From positions 1-64,000 of the forward strand of contig JBCCPK010000003.1 of assembly GCA_039024915.1 (NCBI GenBank): a stretch of 64,000 nt of DNA, in the 5' to 3' direction. Made by a program: the position numbers and the translations under genes. This DNA is from Pseudomonadota bacterium (GTDB lineage: Bacteria > Pseudomonadota > Alphaproteobacteria > Rhizobiales > MH13). Every line of letters starts with the position of its first letter. Within the stretch, counting starts at the first letter, position 1. This document shows positions 35,765-44,005 of the stretch, piece by piece. The notes under the pieces were generated by a model. It saw only the letters and a list, made by a program, of their open reading frames with translations. It searched no databases and was not told the origin of the DNA.

Positions 35765-35784
35765 TCTATCTATCAATAGATAGA
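35765..35784. promoter_or_regulatory. perfect 20-bp palindrome, TetR-operator candidate
   Basis: TCTATCTAT-CA-ATAGATAGA: perfect 9-bp arms with 2-bp centre, 79 bp upstream of the cupin gene. Short-spaced, AT-rich symmetry of this size suits a TetR dimer, and a TetR gene is the last member of the same gene run. Confidence 0.6.
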
Positions 35785-36077
35785 CGTTTCATCAAGCGCT
35801 ATCCGACCCAGCAAGACAGATCTCTGCCTCTCAGTCACCACAACCTAGTCAGGTAGCGGGTGGCCGCTGTGGCGCTGGTTGCAGCCTCTGCGCAATCCCG
35901 TAGTTGGCGAGCGCTGAGCGGTCCAGCACGTTGCGATTACCAAGACACTGGTCCGCCAAAGGCGACCGCCCGGCGCGTTCCGACAGCTCGTGAGAGCTCG
36001 ATCAATACAAAGCGTTTATTGTCGAGGGTTATATTTTTCACAGTCGAATTTATTCAACAGATCCATTATAATTAACA
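35785..36077. other. intergenic, GC-rich to AT-rich transition
   Basis: No gene seen. From about 36006 base composition turns noticeably AT-rich compared with the rest of the window, continuing into the start of the radical SAM gene, which may mark transferred DNA. Confidence 0.4.
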
Positions 36078-36107
36078 TTGATTTTTTATCTAGACTGAGA
36101 AGATAAT
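36078..36107 (+). promoter_or_regulatory. probable sigma-70 promoter of the radical SAM gene
   Basis: TTGATT (36078-36083) and GATAAT (36102-36107) with an 18-bp spacer in AT-rich DNA, 33 bp upstream of the chosen start codon. Confidence 0.4.
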
Positions 36108-36140
36108 CAGATTGATAGTACGGATTTGGGATCAATACTT

Positions 36141-37322
36141 ATGGTGCGATTTACCTCTAGGGAAGAGGCAAAAGATCAGTCGGATTCCAAAGCGCTCAAT
36201 ACGCTTCGATCGATCGTTTCGGTGAGCATGCAGCGGTTGCCGCTCGTCGCAAAAATCCTCAAGTTCCTTTTTAAGCGAACACTGGGCGCGTACCGAAACG
36301 AGAAGACGATCAGGTGCATCCAACCCTTCTACAACATGGAAATCTACACTGACGGTCGAGCGCTCACTTGCATATCCACAATCATGAAGCAGCCGATTGG
36401 AAACATAAATCAGGCTGGGATCTTAGAGACCTTCAACTCAATCGAAGCCAAAGCTGTCCGCGCATCGATCTATGACGGAACGTACGATTACTGTTGCGAG
36501 ACATGCCCGGTCTTTAACGAAGATCGTTTCCATCAGATCGACAGCGATTTCATAGACACATGGGAGTTTTTGAGGCCCGATCAGCGTCGCGCCATTCAAT
36601 CGAAGTCACTTCATGTACCGCTGGGACCGTCTAAAATCGCGGACAATGTAAATGTCGCGTGTCCGATCGGGTGCGAGTTCTGTTTTTTGACAGTTGAAAA
36701 GATGAACAACGGCACAGCTGCCAAAATGACAAATTTCGTGACAAGTAACCTACGCAATTTGAAGCTGGTGCATTTCTGCGGAGGTGAACCCTTTCTCCAG
36801 AAAACCACGCGCCGGATATTGCGTGAGGCGTCTCAGGTCGACGACCCGCCGAAGTTCGAATTCGTCACCAGCCTCTCCTATCTCGATGACGATCTGCGTC
36901 AGCGCATCACCGCCTCGAAGCTTCATTATGTCAACGTCTCGGTCAACGCGGCGACCCGGATGACCTACCAGAAGACGATTGCTCGCGGAAACTGGGAGCG
37001 CCTTATCGAAAACCTTGACTTCATCGAAGGCGCGCGCGGCAGCGGGCAACTGATGATGTCGTTCGTCGTCACTCGCAGCAATTTCCATGAAATCGAGCAA
37101 TTTGCGCATTTCTGTCAGAGGTGGTCCCCCGCCTCGATACATTACCACACACTGAAACCGGGAACCGAGAACTACGAAGACCTGCAACTGAACCGGGAAC
37201 AGGCAAAATCCGTTCTCGATCAACTCAAGGCGCCGATCTTCACACAGCTTGGCCATAAAGCGCATGTGGTTGTGCTGCGGGACATGTGCCGCGCAATCGC
37301 CGGACAAGCTGCTGCCGCCTGA
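36141..37322 (+). CDS. radical SAM protein with N-terminal twitch/SPASM-like domain
   Basis: A 393-residue protein. The radical SAM core carries CPIGCEFC (Cys174, Cys178, Cys181, the CX3CX2C cluster ligands) and the GGEP motif at 214-217 (HFCGGEPFLQ). Before the core, residues about 55-125 form an auxiliary iron-sulfur domain of SPASM/twitch type: IRCIQPFYNMEIYTDGRALTC (Cys59, Cys77), an RASI segment, and YDYCCETCPVF (Cys118, Cys119, Cys122). In most SPASM enzymes this domain follows the core; here it precedes it, as in N-twitch radical SAM proteins. The family's substrate is unknown. ATG 36141 is chosen over an upstream TTG. It stands alone, in AT-rich DNA. Confidence 0.88.
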   Translation: MVRFTSREEAKDQSDSKALNTLRSIVSVSMQRLPLVAKILKFLFKRTLGAYRNEKTIRCIQPFYNMEIYTDGRALTCISTIMKQPIGNINQAGILETFNSIEAKAVRASIYDGTYDYCCETCPVFNEDRFHQIDSDFIDTWEFLRPDQRRAIQSKSLHVPLGPSKIADNVNVACPIGCEFCFLTVEKMNNGTAAKMTNFVTSNLRNLKLVHFCGGEPFLQKTTRRILREASQVDDPPKFEFVTSLSYLDDDLRQRITASKLHYVNVSVNAATRMTYQKTIARGNWERLIENLDFIEGARGSGQLMMSFVVTRSNFHEIEQFAHFCQRWSPASIHYHTLKPGTENYEDLQLNREQAKSVLDQLKAPIFTQLGHKAHVVVLRDMCRAIAGQAAAA

Positions 37323-37600
37323 AAAAGGACGTAAGCTGGCCTTTCACGACCGGCGTTGATTTTGGTCAGCCTGCGGTACGCGGACCGCTTTGTCGGCATC
37401 TCGTAGGAGCCGGCACCGATCTGTCCAGATCGGTGTACGCATCGAAACACGGGCGTTGCGAAGCCGATCTCCTGCGTTGCCAACCGTAGTGGCGTGCCCC
37501 GGTAGCATTTACATAAAATGCCATCTGTTTCTCGCACCAGACCTCAAGGTTGAGCTGTTAGCGTCTTCGACATCGTAACAGTTTTCCAACGACGGACACC
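37323..37600. other. intergenic, nothing recognised
   Basis: 278 bp between the radical SAM gene and a small secreted-protein gene. No supported small peptide gene that would be an obvious radical SAM substrate was found here. Confidence 0.35.
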
Positions 37601-37900
37601 ATGGCAAAGCGCCCTACCCTTGCAAAACCCTGTCTCGCATCGCTCGCACTGGCGGCCGCGATTGCCGTACCTTCAGGTGCCCACGCGAGCGGGGGACTGA
37701 TTGCCGGATTTCAGGCGCTTGAAACGCAGTTTGCCGAGGTGGCTTCAACCCCGATCACGATCCAAATGACCCCCATTTCACGTGCAGCGCATGCAGAGCG
37801 CGCGCGCATGAACGTCAACACCGTGTTCGGCCAAACAAACTACCAGAAAAAGCACGTGGCGACGAAGCTCAAGGCGATTGCGCTGCATCAGCGTCACTGA
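37601..37900 (+). CDS. small secreted protein of unknown function
   Basis: A 99-residue protein. An N-terminal signal (LASLALAAAIAVPSGAHAS) with cleavage after AHA (about residue 29) leaves a short basic mature protein with no cysteines and no recognised domain. It starts at ATG 37601; the upstream site is weak (GGACACC). The last 32 bases overlap, on the opposite strand, the 3' end of the MFS gene, so the two are convergent and overlapping. It could be a coding artefact, though the signal peptide argues it is real. Confidence 0.5.
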   Translation: MAKRPTLAKPCLASLALAAAIAVPSGAHASGGLIAGFQALETQFAEVASTPITIQMTPISRAAHAERARMNVNTVFGQTNYQKKHVATKLKAIALHQRH

Positions 37901-39170
37901 CCGGCGGGACTGCGGCCTTCGGCTCCGCCTTGTCCAAAGTCGGGTTACCCAGCCGTAGTGCAGATGTTTGAGGTGTTGTGTTCCGCGCCGTTGGGGTGGC
38001 GACGAACTGCTGGCGTTCTGCCCTCGGAACAGCCGCGCGTCTTGTCATGCGGTAGCCGGCGTAGGTTATGACACCGACATGGGCGACAAGCGTCACCATA
38101 AACAGGCCGGTCGGCCCACCTGAGTTCATCATGAAGCCGGCCAGCAGCGGACCGACCATCGATCCTGACCCAAATAGCAGAAGCAGCCCGCCAGACGTCC
38201 GGACATATGCCTCGGGCGGAGCATGGTCGTTGGCGTGCGCAATGGCCAATGGATACATTGTGAAAATCGCCATACCGAACATGATCGCAAACGCGATCTG
38301 CACGGTGATGGTCGGCGTGGATGAGAAGATAAACATGAGGTCGGCCACGATCGCCAACGTTCCCATCATGATCATCACGAGGCGGCGATCGATCTTATCG
38401 GATACAGCCCCGACCGGGATCTGAATGAGGGCCCCCGCCAGAACGGGAAGCGCCACGAACAGGGCGATAAGGCCAATGCTGAGGCCGATCTGGCTGGCGT
38501 ACACCGCTGCTAGGGTGCCGAACGCGCTATTGGAGGCACCAATCAGGACAACAGATACGACCGCGACGGGCGAATTCTGCCACAGCTCCTTGATATTGAG
38601 CTTTGTTGCCACCAGCGGAGCCGGCGCACGCGATGAGGAAACCGCAGTTGGTATCAAGGCGAGCGCATAGACCATCGCCGCAAGCACAAAAAACAGATAG
38701 CCGCGCGTGTCGCCCAACGTCAGAACAAGCTGCCCAAGGGTCGACGCCGTCAGATTGACCATCTGGTAGACCCCGAAAACCTTCCCGCGCGACCCTTTGT
38801 CGACCCGTTCGTTGAGCCAGCTCTCAACAATCATAGCTGCGCCAGCGAAACAGAAGCCGGACAAGGCCCGCAAAGGCACCCAAGCGTACGGCGTCAGCAG
38901 CAGGAGCGAGGCCAGGACCGCAAGCGACGCGAGCGCGGCCATGACCGAAAACGACCTGATGTGGCCGACCCGCGCCACCAGATTGGAAACGACGATGCAA
39001 CCAGTGACGAAACCTACGGCCCAACCAGTGCCCAACAAGCCAAGCGCAAAAGGCGAAAAGCCTTCCTGTTGGCCACGAACGGGCAACAACAGCGCGTTCA
39101 TGCCTCCGGCGAAAAACAAGAAGCCAGAGCCAAGCAAAAGAGCGGCGATAGGAAGAATTTGACGGGTCAT
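37869..39170 (-). CDS. MFS transporter
   Basis: A 433-residue major-facilitator protein with 12 predicted helices, ending near residue 385 and followed by a cytoplasmic tail rich in Pro, Thr and Arg. The 2-3 loop is LVARVGHIRSFSVM and the later matching loop DKIDRRLVMIMMGTL; the motif RALSGFCFAGAAMIVESWLNERV resembles YcaD/TsgA-type MFS proteins. The substrate is unknown. Divergent from selO, with a perfect palindrome in the 151-bp gap. The tail overlaps the small secreted-protein gene on the other strand. Confidence 0.9.
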   Translation of the reverse strand: MTRQILPIAALLLGSGFLFFAGGMNALLLPVRGQQEGFSPFALGLLGTGWAVGFVTGCIVVSNLVARVGHIRSFSVMAALASLAVLASLLLLTPYAWVPLRALSGFCFAGAAMIVESWLNERVDKGSRGKVFGVYQMVNLTASTLGQLVLTLGDTRGYLFFVLAAMVYALALIPTAVSSSRAPAPLVATKLNIKELWQNSPVAVVSVVLIGASNSAFGTLAAVYASQIGLSIGLIALFVALPVLAGALIQIPVGAVSDKIDRRLVMIMMGTLAIVADLMFIFSSTPTITVQIAFAIMFGMAIFTMYPLAIAHANDHAPPEAYVRTSGGLLLLFGSGSMVGPLLAGFMMNSGGPTGLFMVTLVAHVGVITYAGYRMTRRAAVPRAERQQFVATPTARNTTPQTSALRLGNPTLDKAEPKAAVPPVSDADAAQSP

Positions 39171-39256
39171 AACTCAAGGTTTTCGTGAAGGATTGGGACT
39201 GTTTGTGCGTCGGGCGCTTTGAAAGTGTCAAAAATAAAGCCCACTTGTACCATTGT

Positions 39257-39275
39257 ATGCATGGCTGCCATGCAT
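39257..39275. promoter_or_regulatory. perfect 19-bp palindrome between MFS and selO
   Basis: ATGCATGG-CTG-CCATGCAT: 8-bp perfect arms and a 3-bp centre in the divergent intergenic region, 47 bp upstream of selO and 87 bp upstream of the MFS gene. It could be an operator for both genes; no regulator gene is adjacent. Confidence 0.45.
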
Positions 39276-39321
39276 GAGCGGGCTCGACTACCCGGGACGT
39301 CAAAACATTTGCGGAGAGATC

Positions 39322-40824
39322 ATGGACACCCTGACCACAACGACCACACCGCAGATTCCCAAGCTCGATATGCAGTATCGCACTTTGCCGGATGCGCTTC
39401 ATGCGACTGTCGAACCCTACGGCGCGTCGTCGCCCAAACTGGTCGCCTACAATGGCGATCTCGGGCGTTCGTTGGGATTTGATATTTCGTTTGCGGACGA
39501 GCCCGCAGCGGCGGCGACCTTTTTCGCGGGCAACCACCGGCCCGCTCCACAACCGGCTCTCGCTATGGCCTATGCGGGCCATCAGTTCGGTGGATTTGTG
39601 CCCAGGCTGGGCGATGGCCGGGCTCATCTGCTTGGGGAAGCGGTGACGGAAAGCGGCGAACGCTTTGACATCCAACTCAAAGGCTCCGGGCAAACGCCCT
39701 TCTCGCGACAAGGCGATGGGCGTGCTGCTCTCGGTCCGGTGCTGCGCGAATATGTTGTCGCCGAGGCCATGGCGGCGCTTGGAATACCAACAAGCCGAGC
39801 TTTAGCTGCAGTCCTTACGGGCGATATGGTGCTTCGCGAAGGCGTTCAGCCGGGCGCGATCCTGACGCGGGTTGCCGCGAGCCATTTGCGGGTTGGCACT
39901 TTCGAGTATGCCGCACGCCTTTCCGATCCAAACGTGCTCGACGCACTGGTTCAATTCGCGCTCCAGCGCCATCCGGTTGAGACTGACGCCGATATCGTCC
40001 GCGACGGGAGGCCCGGCTTGACCCTGCTACAAGCCGTTATCGCCCGTCAGGCGAAACTCATCGCTCAATGGATGGGCGTCGGTTTCATTCACGGTGTCAT
40101 GAACACCGACAACTGCACGATCTCTGGCGAGACCATCGATTATGGGCCATGCGCGTTTATGGATGGGTACAATCCGGCTCAGGTCTACAGCTCCATCGAC
40201 CATATGGGCCGCTACGCATTTGCCAATCAGCCGGGCATTGCGCACTGGAACATGGCTGTACTTGCTCAAGCACTACTGCGGGCCATTGATCCGAACGAGG
40301 AAACGGCGGTGAGCCTTGCGCAGGAAGCGGTCAACCACTTCCCCGCGCAGTTTGAGGCGGCCTACCGAACCGTCATGCGGACAAAACTGGCACTGCCAGG
40401 CACGGACGACGGGGACGTACAGCTGATCGACGACCTGCTGGGGCTTATGGCGGAAAGTGAAGCTGATTTCACTGGAACTTTTCGCGCGTTGGGTGCGGCA
40501 ATAGAAGACGGTGCACCACTCGTTCAGTTCCTGGGCGCAGATGCATCGAGCTGGTTGCAGCGCTGGCGCGATCGGCTGGGCAATATAGAAACTGCGGCGA
40601 TCAGAGTGCAGCTTAACGCGGTCAATCCGGCGATTATGCCACGAAACCATCGGGTCGAAGCCATGATTGCGGCCGCCTATGACGGGGATTTTGAGCCTTT
40701 CAGCGCCATGGTCGAAGCGCTCAAGTCTCCTTACGCGGAACCAGCCAGTTCTGGACAGGCCGCCTTACTCGCCACACCGCCCGCCGCCGACGAAGTCGTT
40801 CACGCGACCTTTTGCGGAACCTGA
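39322..40824 (+). CDS. selO: SelO protein AMPylator (YdiU/UPF0061)
   Basis: A 500-residue SelO, of normal length. The pseudokinase-fold motifs are visible: LKGSGQTPFSRQGDGRAALG (the nucleotide-binding loop), YAGHQFGGFVPRLGDGRAHL, and the active-site segment GVMNTDNCTISGETIDYGPCAFMD with the metal-binding Asn and Asp. SelO transfers AMP, rather than phosphate, to protein Ser/Thr/Tyr and is linked to redox stress. The C-terminus ends FCGT, retaining the terminal cysteine that is selenocysteine in animals. ATG 39322 is chosen because GGAGAG lies before it. It is followed by a membrane pseudokinase gene on the same strand. Confidence 0.95.
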   Translation: MDTLTTTTTPQIPKLDMQYRTLPDALHATVEPYGASSPKLVAYNGDLGRSLGFDISFADEPAAAATFFAGNHRPAPQPALAMAYAGHQFGGFVPRLGDGRAHLLGEAVTESGERFDIQLKGSGQTPFSRQGDGRAALGPVLREYVVAEAMAALGIPTSRALAAVLTGDMVLREGVQPGAILTRVAASHLRVGTFEYAARLSDPNVLDALVQFALQRHPVETDADIVRDGRPGLTLLQAVIARQAKLIAQWMGVGFIHGVMNTDNCTISGETIDYGPCAFMDGYNPAQVYSSIDHMGRYAFANQPGIAHWNMAVLAQALLRAIDPNEETAVSLAQEAVNHFPAQFEAAYRTVMRTKLALPGTDDGDVQLIDDLLGLMAESEADFTGTFRALGAAIEDGAPLVQFLGADASSWLQRWRDRLGNIETAAIRVQLNAVNPAIMPRNHRVEAMIAAAYDGDFEPFSAMVEALKSPYAEPASSGQAALLATPPAADEVVHATFCGT

Positions 40825-40962
40825 CACAAAGACAAACCGCTTCGATGCCGGCTTGCGTTGAGCTTTCCCGCTGGCGAAAAGATCATCACCGATGATAAGC
40901 GGACATCCAGTGCAGTTGGATGATGGTGATCATCAACGCGGGCATGCAGAGGTTGGGACAAG

Positions 40963-42366
40963 ATGCGCGAAGCGGACGGCAGGCTTTCGATCGGTGATCG
41001 TGCCGACGGGGTTGAGGTCACCGGTTCGTTGACACTCACCGGTCTGGGTTCGGCGTATTCTGGGATCGACAGCACCAAAGGCGACCAACCCGTCTCGATA
41101 GTCCTGCTTCAGGAAAGTCCTCCAGAAACTGGAGTTCGAGGCGAACTTCCACTTCTCAACGTCGATCGGATCATTCGTTACGGCACGGGTCCGGCAGCCG
41201 TTTTCAAGGGCGATCTGCACGGCGTCACCGTTGATCACTGGATACGACAGGCGGCGCCTGCTCCACTTGGTGAGTTCGCGGCAGGCATGCTGCCAATCGT
41301 CGAAGCGCTGCAAACCATGCATCGTGGGGGTTCTGCCCATGGTTATCTCAACGCCCACCACATCATACTCTTGACCACTGGTGAGTGGCGGCTTCTTCCT
41401 CCGCTCAAAATTGCCGATGCAGATTGGCAGCACGCATTTCAAGGTGCTCAAGCGCCGGAAGCACTTGGCGGCGAGGAACCGGGTCCTGCCGCTGACGTCT
41501 TCAGCGTCGGTTGCCTTATCTACCGGGCGATCAGCGGCTGTGTCCCATCGCCCGCGGCAGAAAGGCTCGATGCCCAGGCACGCCACGATAATGACCCTCT
41601 GACGGCGCTCGGCAGCTCCGAAGCTTCGGACGGCGCACTACGATCGGTCACCGACCGCGCGCTACGGCTTCATCCCGCCGTGCGCCCTCAATCTCTGGCT
41701 GATTTTCGCGAGGCATTGGCCGCACTTGCGCAGGACGCTCCAAAACCGATGGAGCAAACTGTGAAACGCAGTGCATCCGTTCCACCACCCTTACCACAAG
41801 GCTCCGGCACTGCCTCGCAGCGCGGACCCTGGGGCGAGAAGGAGCGGGCATCACCCTCAGGCGCAGTGCCGCCAATCCGCAAACGTACCTCGACCATCGG
41901 CGCACAGCCAGCAGCTACGGCGAAGCCAAAGCGCTCGATGGGCAAAGCCACCGTTATCGGCTTCATCGTTGCGCTGGCAGTCGCCTGGGTCATCAGCACT
42001 GGAGGCTTGGGGCTCATTGATGATCAACCAGGCAATCTTACACCGCCTACTCCGCAACCTACGCAGGATCGTCAGATAGAGCAGGTACGGACACCGCCGG
42101 CCAATCAGCCGTCTAACACCTTGCCGAACGATCCACTCGACCCACCAACTGCACGCAAAGGCCCATCAAGCACGCAAAGGCCGGTTGAGGATGACGCCGT
42201 CGATCTGGACATTTCGGATGGCGTACTCGAGAGCCTGTGTTCGAGCACGATAACCTTCCAGCAGGCCCGCGACGATGGCCCAGCGGCCTTGCGTCGTTAC
42301 ATCGAGCGATGCACACCGGTAGACGGTGAATTCGTCGATGAAGCGTTCGAGGCGCTCGACAATTAA
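40963..42366 (+). CDS. transmembrane protein kinase-like protein (probable pseudokinase)
   Basis: A 467-residue protein. Residues about 10-260 look like a Ser/Thr kinase fold: the HRD region reads SAHGYLNAHHIILL (catalytic Asp absent), QAPEALGG matches the APE motif and ADVFSVGCLIYRAISG matches the DVWSLG helix. The VAIK lysine and DFG Asp are not visible (SIVLLQE and KIADADW), so it is probably inactive as a kinase. A Pro/Ser-rich linker (265-328) leads to one membrane helix (329-352) and a C-terminal domain of about 110 residues, probably periplasmic, with two cysteines. Start ATG 40963. It follows selO by 138 bp. Whether it is a receptor-like regulator is speculation. Confidence 0.7.
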   Translation: MREADGRLSIGDRADGVEVTGSLTLTGLGSAYSGIDSTKGDQPVSIVLLQESPPETGVRGELPLLNVDRIIRYGTGPAAVFKGDLHGVTVDHWIRQAAPAPLGEFAAGMLPIVEALQTMHRGGSAHGYLNAHHIILLTTGEWRLLPPLKIADADWQHAFQGAQAPEALGGEEPGPAADVFSVGCLIYRAISGCVPSPAAERLDAQARHDNDPLTALGSSEASDGALRSVTDRALRLHPAVRPQSLADFREALAALAQDAPKPMEQTVKRSASVPPPLPQGSGTASQRGPWGEKERASPSGAVPPIRKRTSTIGAQPAATAKPKRSMGKATVIGFIVALAVAWVISTGGLGLIDDQPGNLTPPTPQPTQDRQIEQVRTPPANQPSNTLPNDPLDPPTARKGPSSTQRPVEDDAVDLDISDGVLESLCSSTITFQQARDDGPAALRRYIERCTPVDGEFVDEAFEALDN

Positions 42367-42430
42367 TGGCCGGTCCACAGCGTTGCCTCTTTTGCGCACG
42401 AACGTCTGATCCACGTCTTGAGGAGCACAC

Positions 42431-43285
42431 ATGTCACGCATTGCCTATGTAAATGGCGAGTTCGTTCCGCTCGAAGAAGCCAAGATTTCGGTTCTCGATC
42501 GGGGTTTTCTGTTTGCGGACGGCGTTTACGAGGTGACGGCCGTCATCGACGGCAAGCTGGTCGACAACGCCCCACACCTCGCCCGGCTCGAGCGGTCGCT
42601 GTCGGAACTGGATATGGCGCATCCCCTACCACTTAACGAACTGACCGACCTGCAGCTGGAGCTTGCACGACGCAACGGGCTCAAGGAGGGCGGTATCTAT
42701 CTGCAAATCACGCGCGGTGCGGCCGAACGCGATTTCAGCTTCCCCAAAGATGCCAAGCCGAGCCTTGTGATGTTCACGCAGGAGCGCGCGTTGGTAAACG
42801 ATCCACGTGCAGAAAAAGGGATCAAGGTGATCACCACACCTGATTTGCGCTGGAAGCGGCGCGATATCAAATCGGTATCGCTGCTTGCGCAAACCATGGC
42901 GAAGGAAGAGGCCGTGCGGGCGGGTGCCGGGGAAGCAATCATGGTTGAAGAAGGCACCGTGACGGAGGGTTCTTCCTCCACCGCATGGATTGTCAAAGAC
43001 GGAAAACTGATCACCCGCAACCTGTCAAATGCCGTCTTGCCCGGCGTGACGCGCCTGTCGGTGATGCAATTGTGCAACGAACTGGGATTATCGGTCGAGG
43101 AACGGACGTACGATGTCGATGAACTTTATCAGGCCGATGAAATGTTCATCACCGCAGCGACCACACTGGTTATGCCGGTTGTCGAGATCGACGACAGGGT
43201 GATGTCGAACGGTGCACCGGGGCCCATCGCAAGCCGGTTGCGCGATTTATATATCGAAACTGCTCGCCAAACAGCCACAGGCTGA
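42431..43285 (+). CDS. dat: D-amino-acid aminotransferase (fold-type IV)
   Basis: A 284-residue fold-type IV PLP enzyme of D-alanine aminotransferase type. The N-terminus YVNGEFVPLEEAKISVLDRGFLFADGVYEV is characteristic, the PLP lysine is Lys147 in WKRRDIKSVSLLAQ, and VEEGTVTEGSSSTAWIV forms the phosphate-binding loop. RPPxC-like features of branched-chain aminotransferases are absent, supporting the Dat assignment. It interconverts D-amino acids and 2-oxo acids, producing D-Glu or D-Ala for wall synthesis or catabolism. GGAG precedes ATG 42431. It is a single-gene unit between the pseudokinase and DUF4864 genes. Confidence 0.9.
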   Translation: MSRIAYVNGEFVPLEEAKISVLDRGFLFADGVYEVTAVIDGKLVDNAPHLARLERSLSELDMAHPLPLNELTDLQLELARRNGLKEGGIYLQITRGAAERDFSFPKDAKPSLVMFTQERALVNDPRAEKGIKVITTPDLRWKRRDIKSVSLLAQTMAKEEAVRAGAGEAIMVEEGTVTEGSSSTAWIVKDGKLITRNLSNAVLPGVTRLSVMQLCNELGLSVEERTYDVDELYQADEMFITAATTLVMPVVEIDDRVMSNGAPGPIASRLRDLYIETARQTATG

Positions 43286-43412
43286 CCGTCCGTCCCAGAC
43301 GCTCTTCAATCTGATGGCCACAATTCGCGCATCTTTTGCCCAAAGCTTACACTTGGAGATAGCAATTCCTGCGCTACCCTCCTGATTGTTAACCGCAATT
43401 GGAGGGTTCCCC

Positions 43413-43991
43413 ATGTCGTTTCTTACGCCGCAGTCCCAGTCCAGCGAGTTCAATCAGCGTCCCCTTTCTCACCAGAACCATCGCGCTCACGCACTTGTGC
43501 GCTCAACACGCGACGCCCAGACGGTGGCTTTTGCCAAGCTGACGATGCTCATGCTTGCGGCTTTCGTCATGATGGCTCTCACTCTGGCGCTGTTTACGCA
43601 TTCAGCGCGTGCAGACGAGGCGCCAGCTGCAACGGTCTCGAGTGACCTGGAAGAGCGCATGCATTCAATCATTGCGGCACAAATTGACGCGTTCCGCGCC
43701 GAGGATGCAGAGACGGCGTACTCTTACGCCTCTCCGGCAATCAAGCGCAGATTTTCCAACGCTCAGCGCTTCGCATCCATGGTTGAGCGCGGCTACCCCG
43801 CCGTCTACAGCGCTCAGAGCTATGAGTTCATCGAAAGCGCTCTAACCCCGCGGGGGCCGGCTCAGATGATTGAGATCGTCGCGCCCGACGGGCAGATTTG
43901 GGGCGGTATCTACACCTTCTCGGAAGATGATGAAGGCAGTCTTTCGATTTCCGGCGTTTATCTGCGCCGGCAAAACGCTCAGCAGATCTAG
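43413..43991 (+). CDS. DUF4864 exported protein
   Basis: A 192-residue protein. Residues about 42-61 are one hydrophobic segment ending HSARA, either a long signal peptide or anchor. The remainder matches DUF4864: IIAAQIDAFRAEDAETAYSYASPAIKRRF, FASMVERGYPAVY and IWGGIYTF. The function of the domain is unknown; it has a SnoaL/NTF2-like pattern and occurs widely in alphaproteobacteria. ATG 43413 is chosen for the GGAGGG upstream. The gene is convergent with tgt. Confidence 0.85.
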   Translation: MSFLTPQSQSSEFNQRPLSHQNHRAHALVRSTRDAQTVAFAKLTMLMLAAFVMMALTLALFTHSARADEAPAATVSSDLEERMHSIIAAQIDAFRAEDAETAYSYASPAIKRRFSNAQRFASMVERGYPAVYSAQSYEFIESALTPRGPAQMIEIVAPDGQIWGGIYTFSEDDEGSLSISGVYLRRQNAQQI

Positions 43992-44005
43992 ACCTCGCAC
44001 CAGCT

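Noticed and set aside
37323-37900. The small secreted protein as precursor of the radical SAM enzyme
   Set aside because: The protein has an ordinary export signal, no cysteine-rich or repeat-bearing core peptide and a gap of 278 bp; nothing ties it to the enzyme beyond proximity.
38824-39711. 295-codon open frame on the minus strand spanning the MFS/selO gap
   Set aside because: It covers the start of selO and MFS in another frame and lacks family motifs; both real genes fit well.
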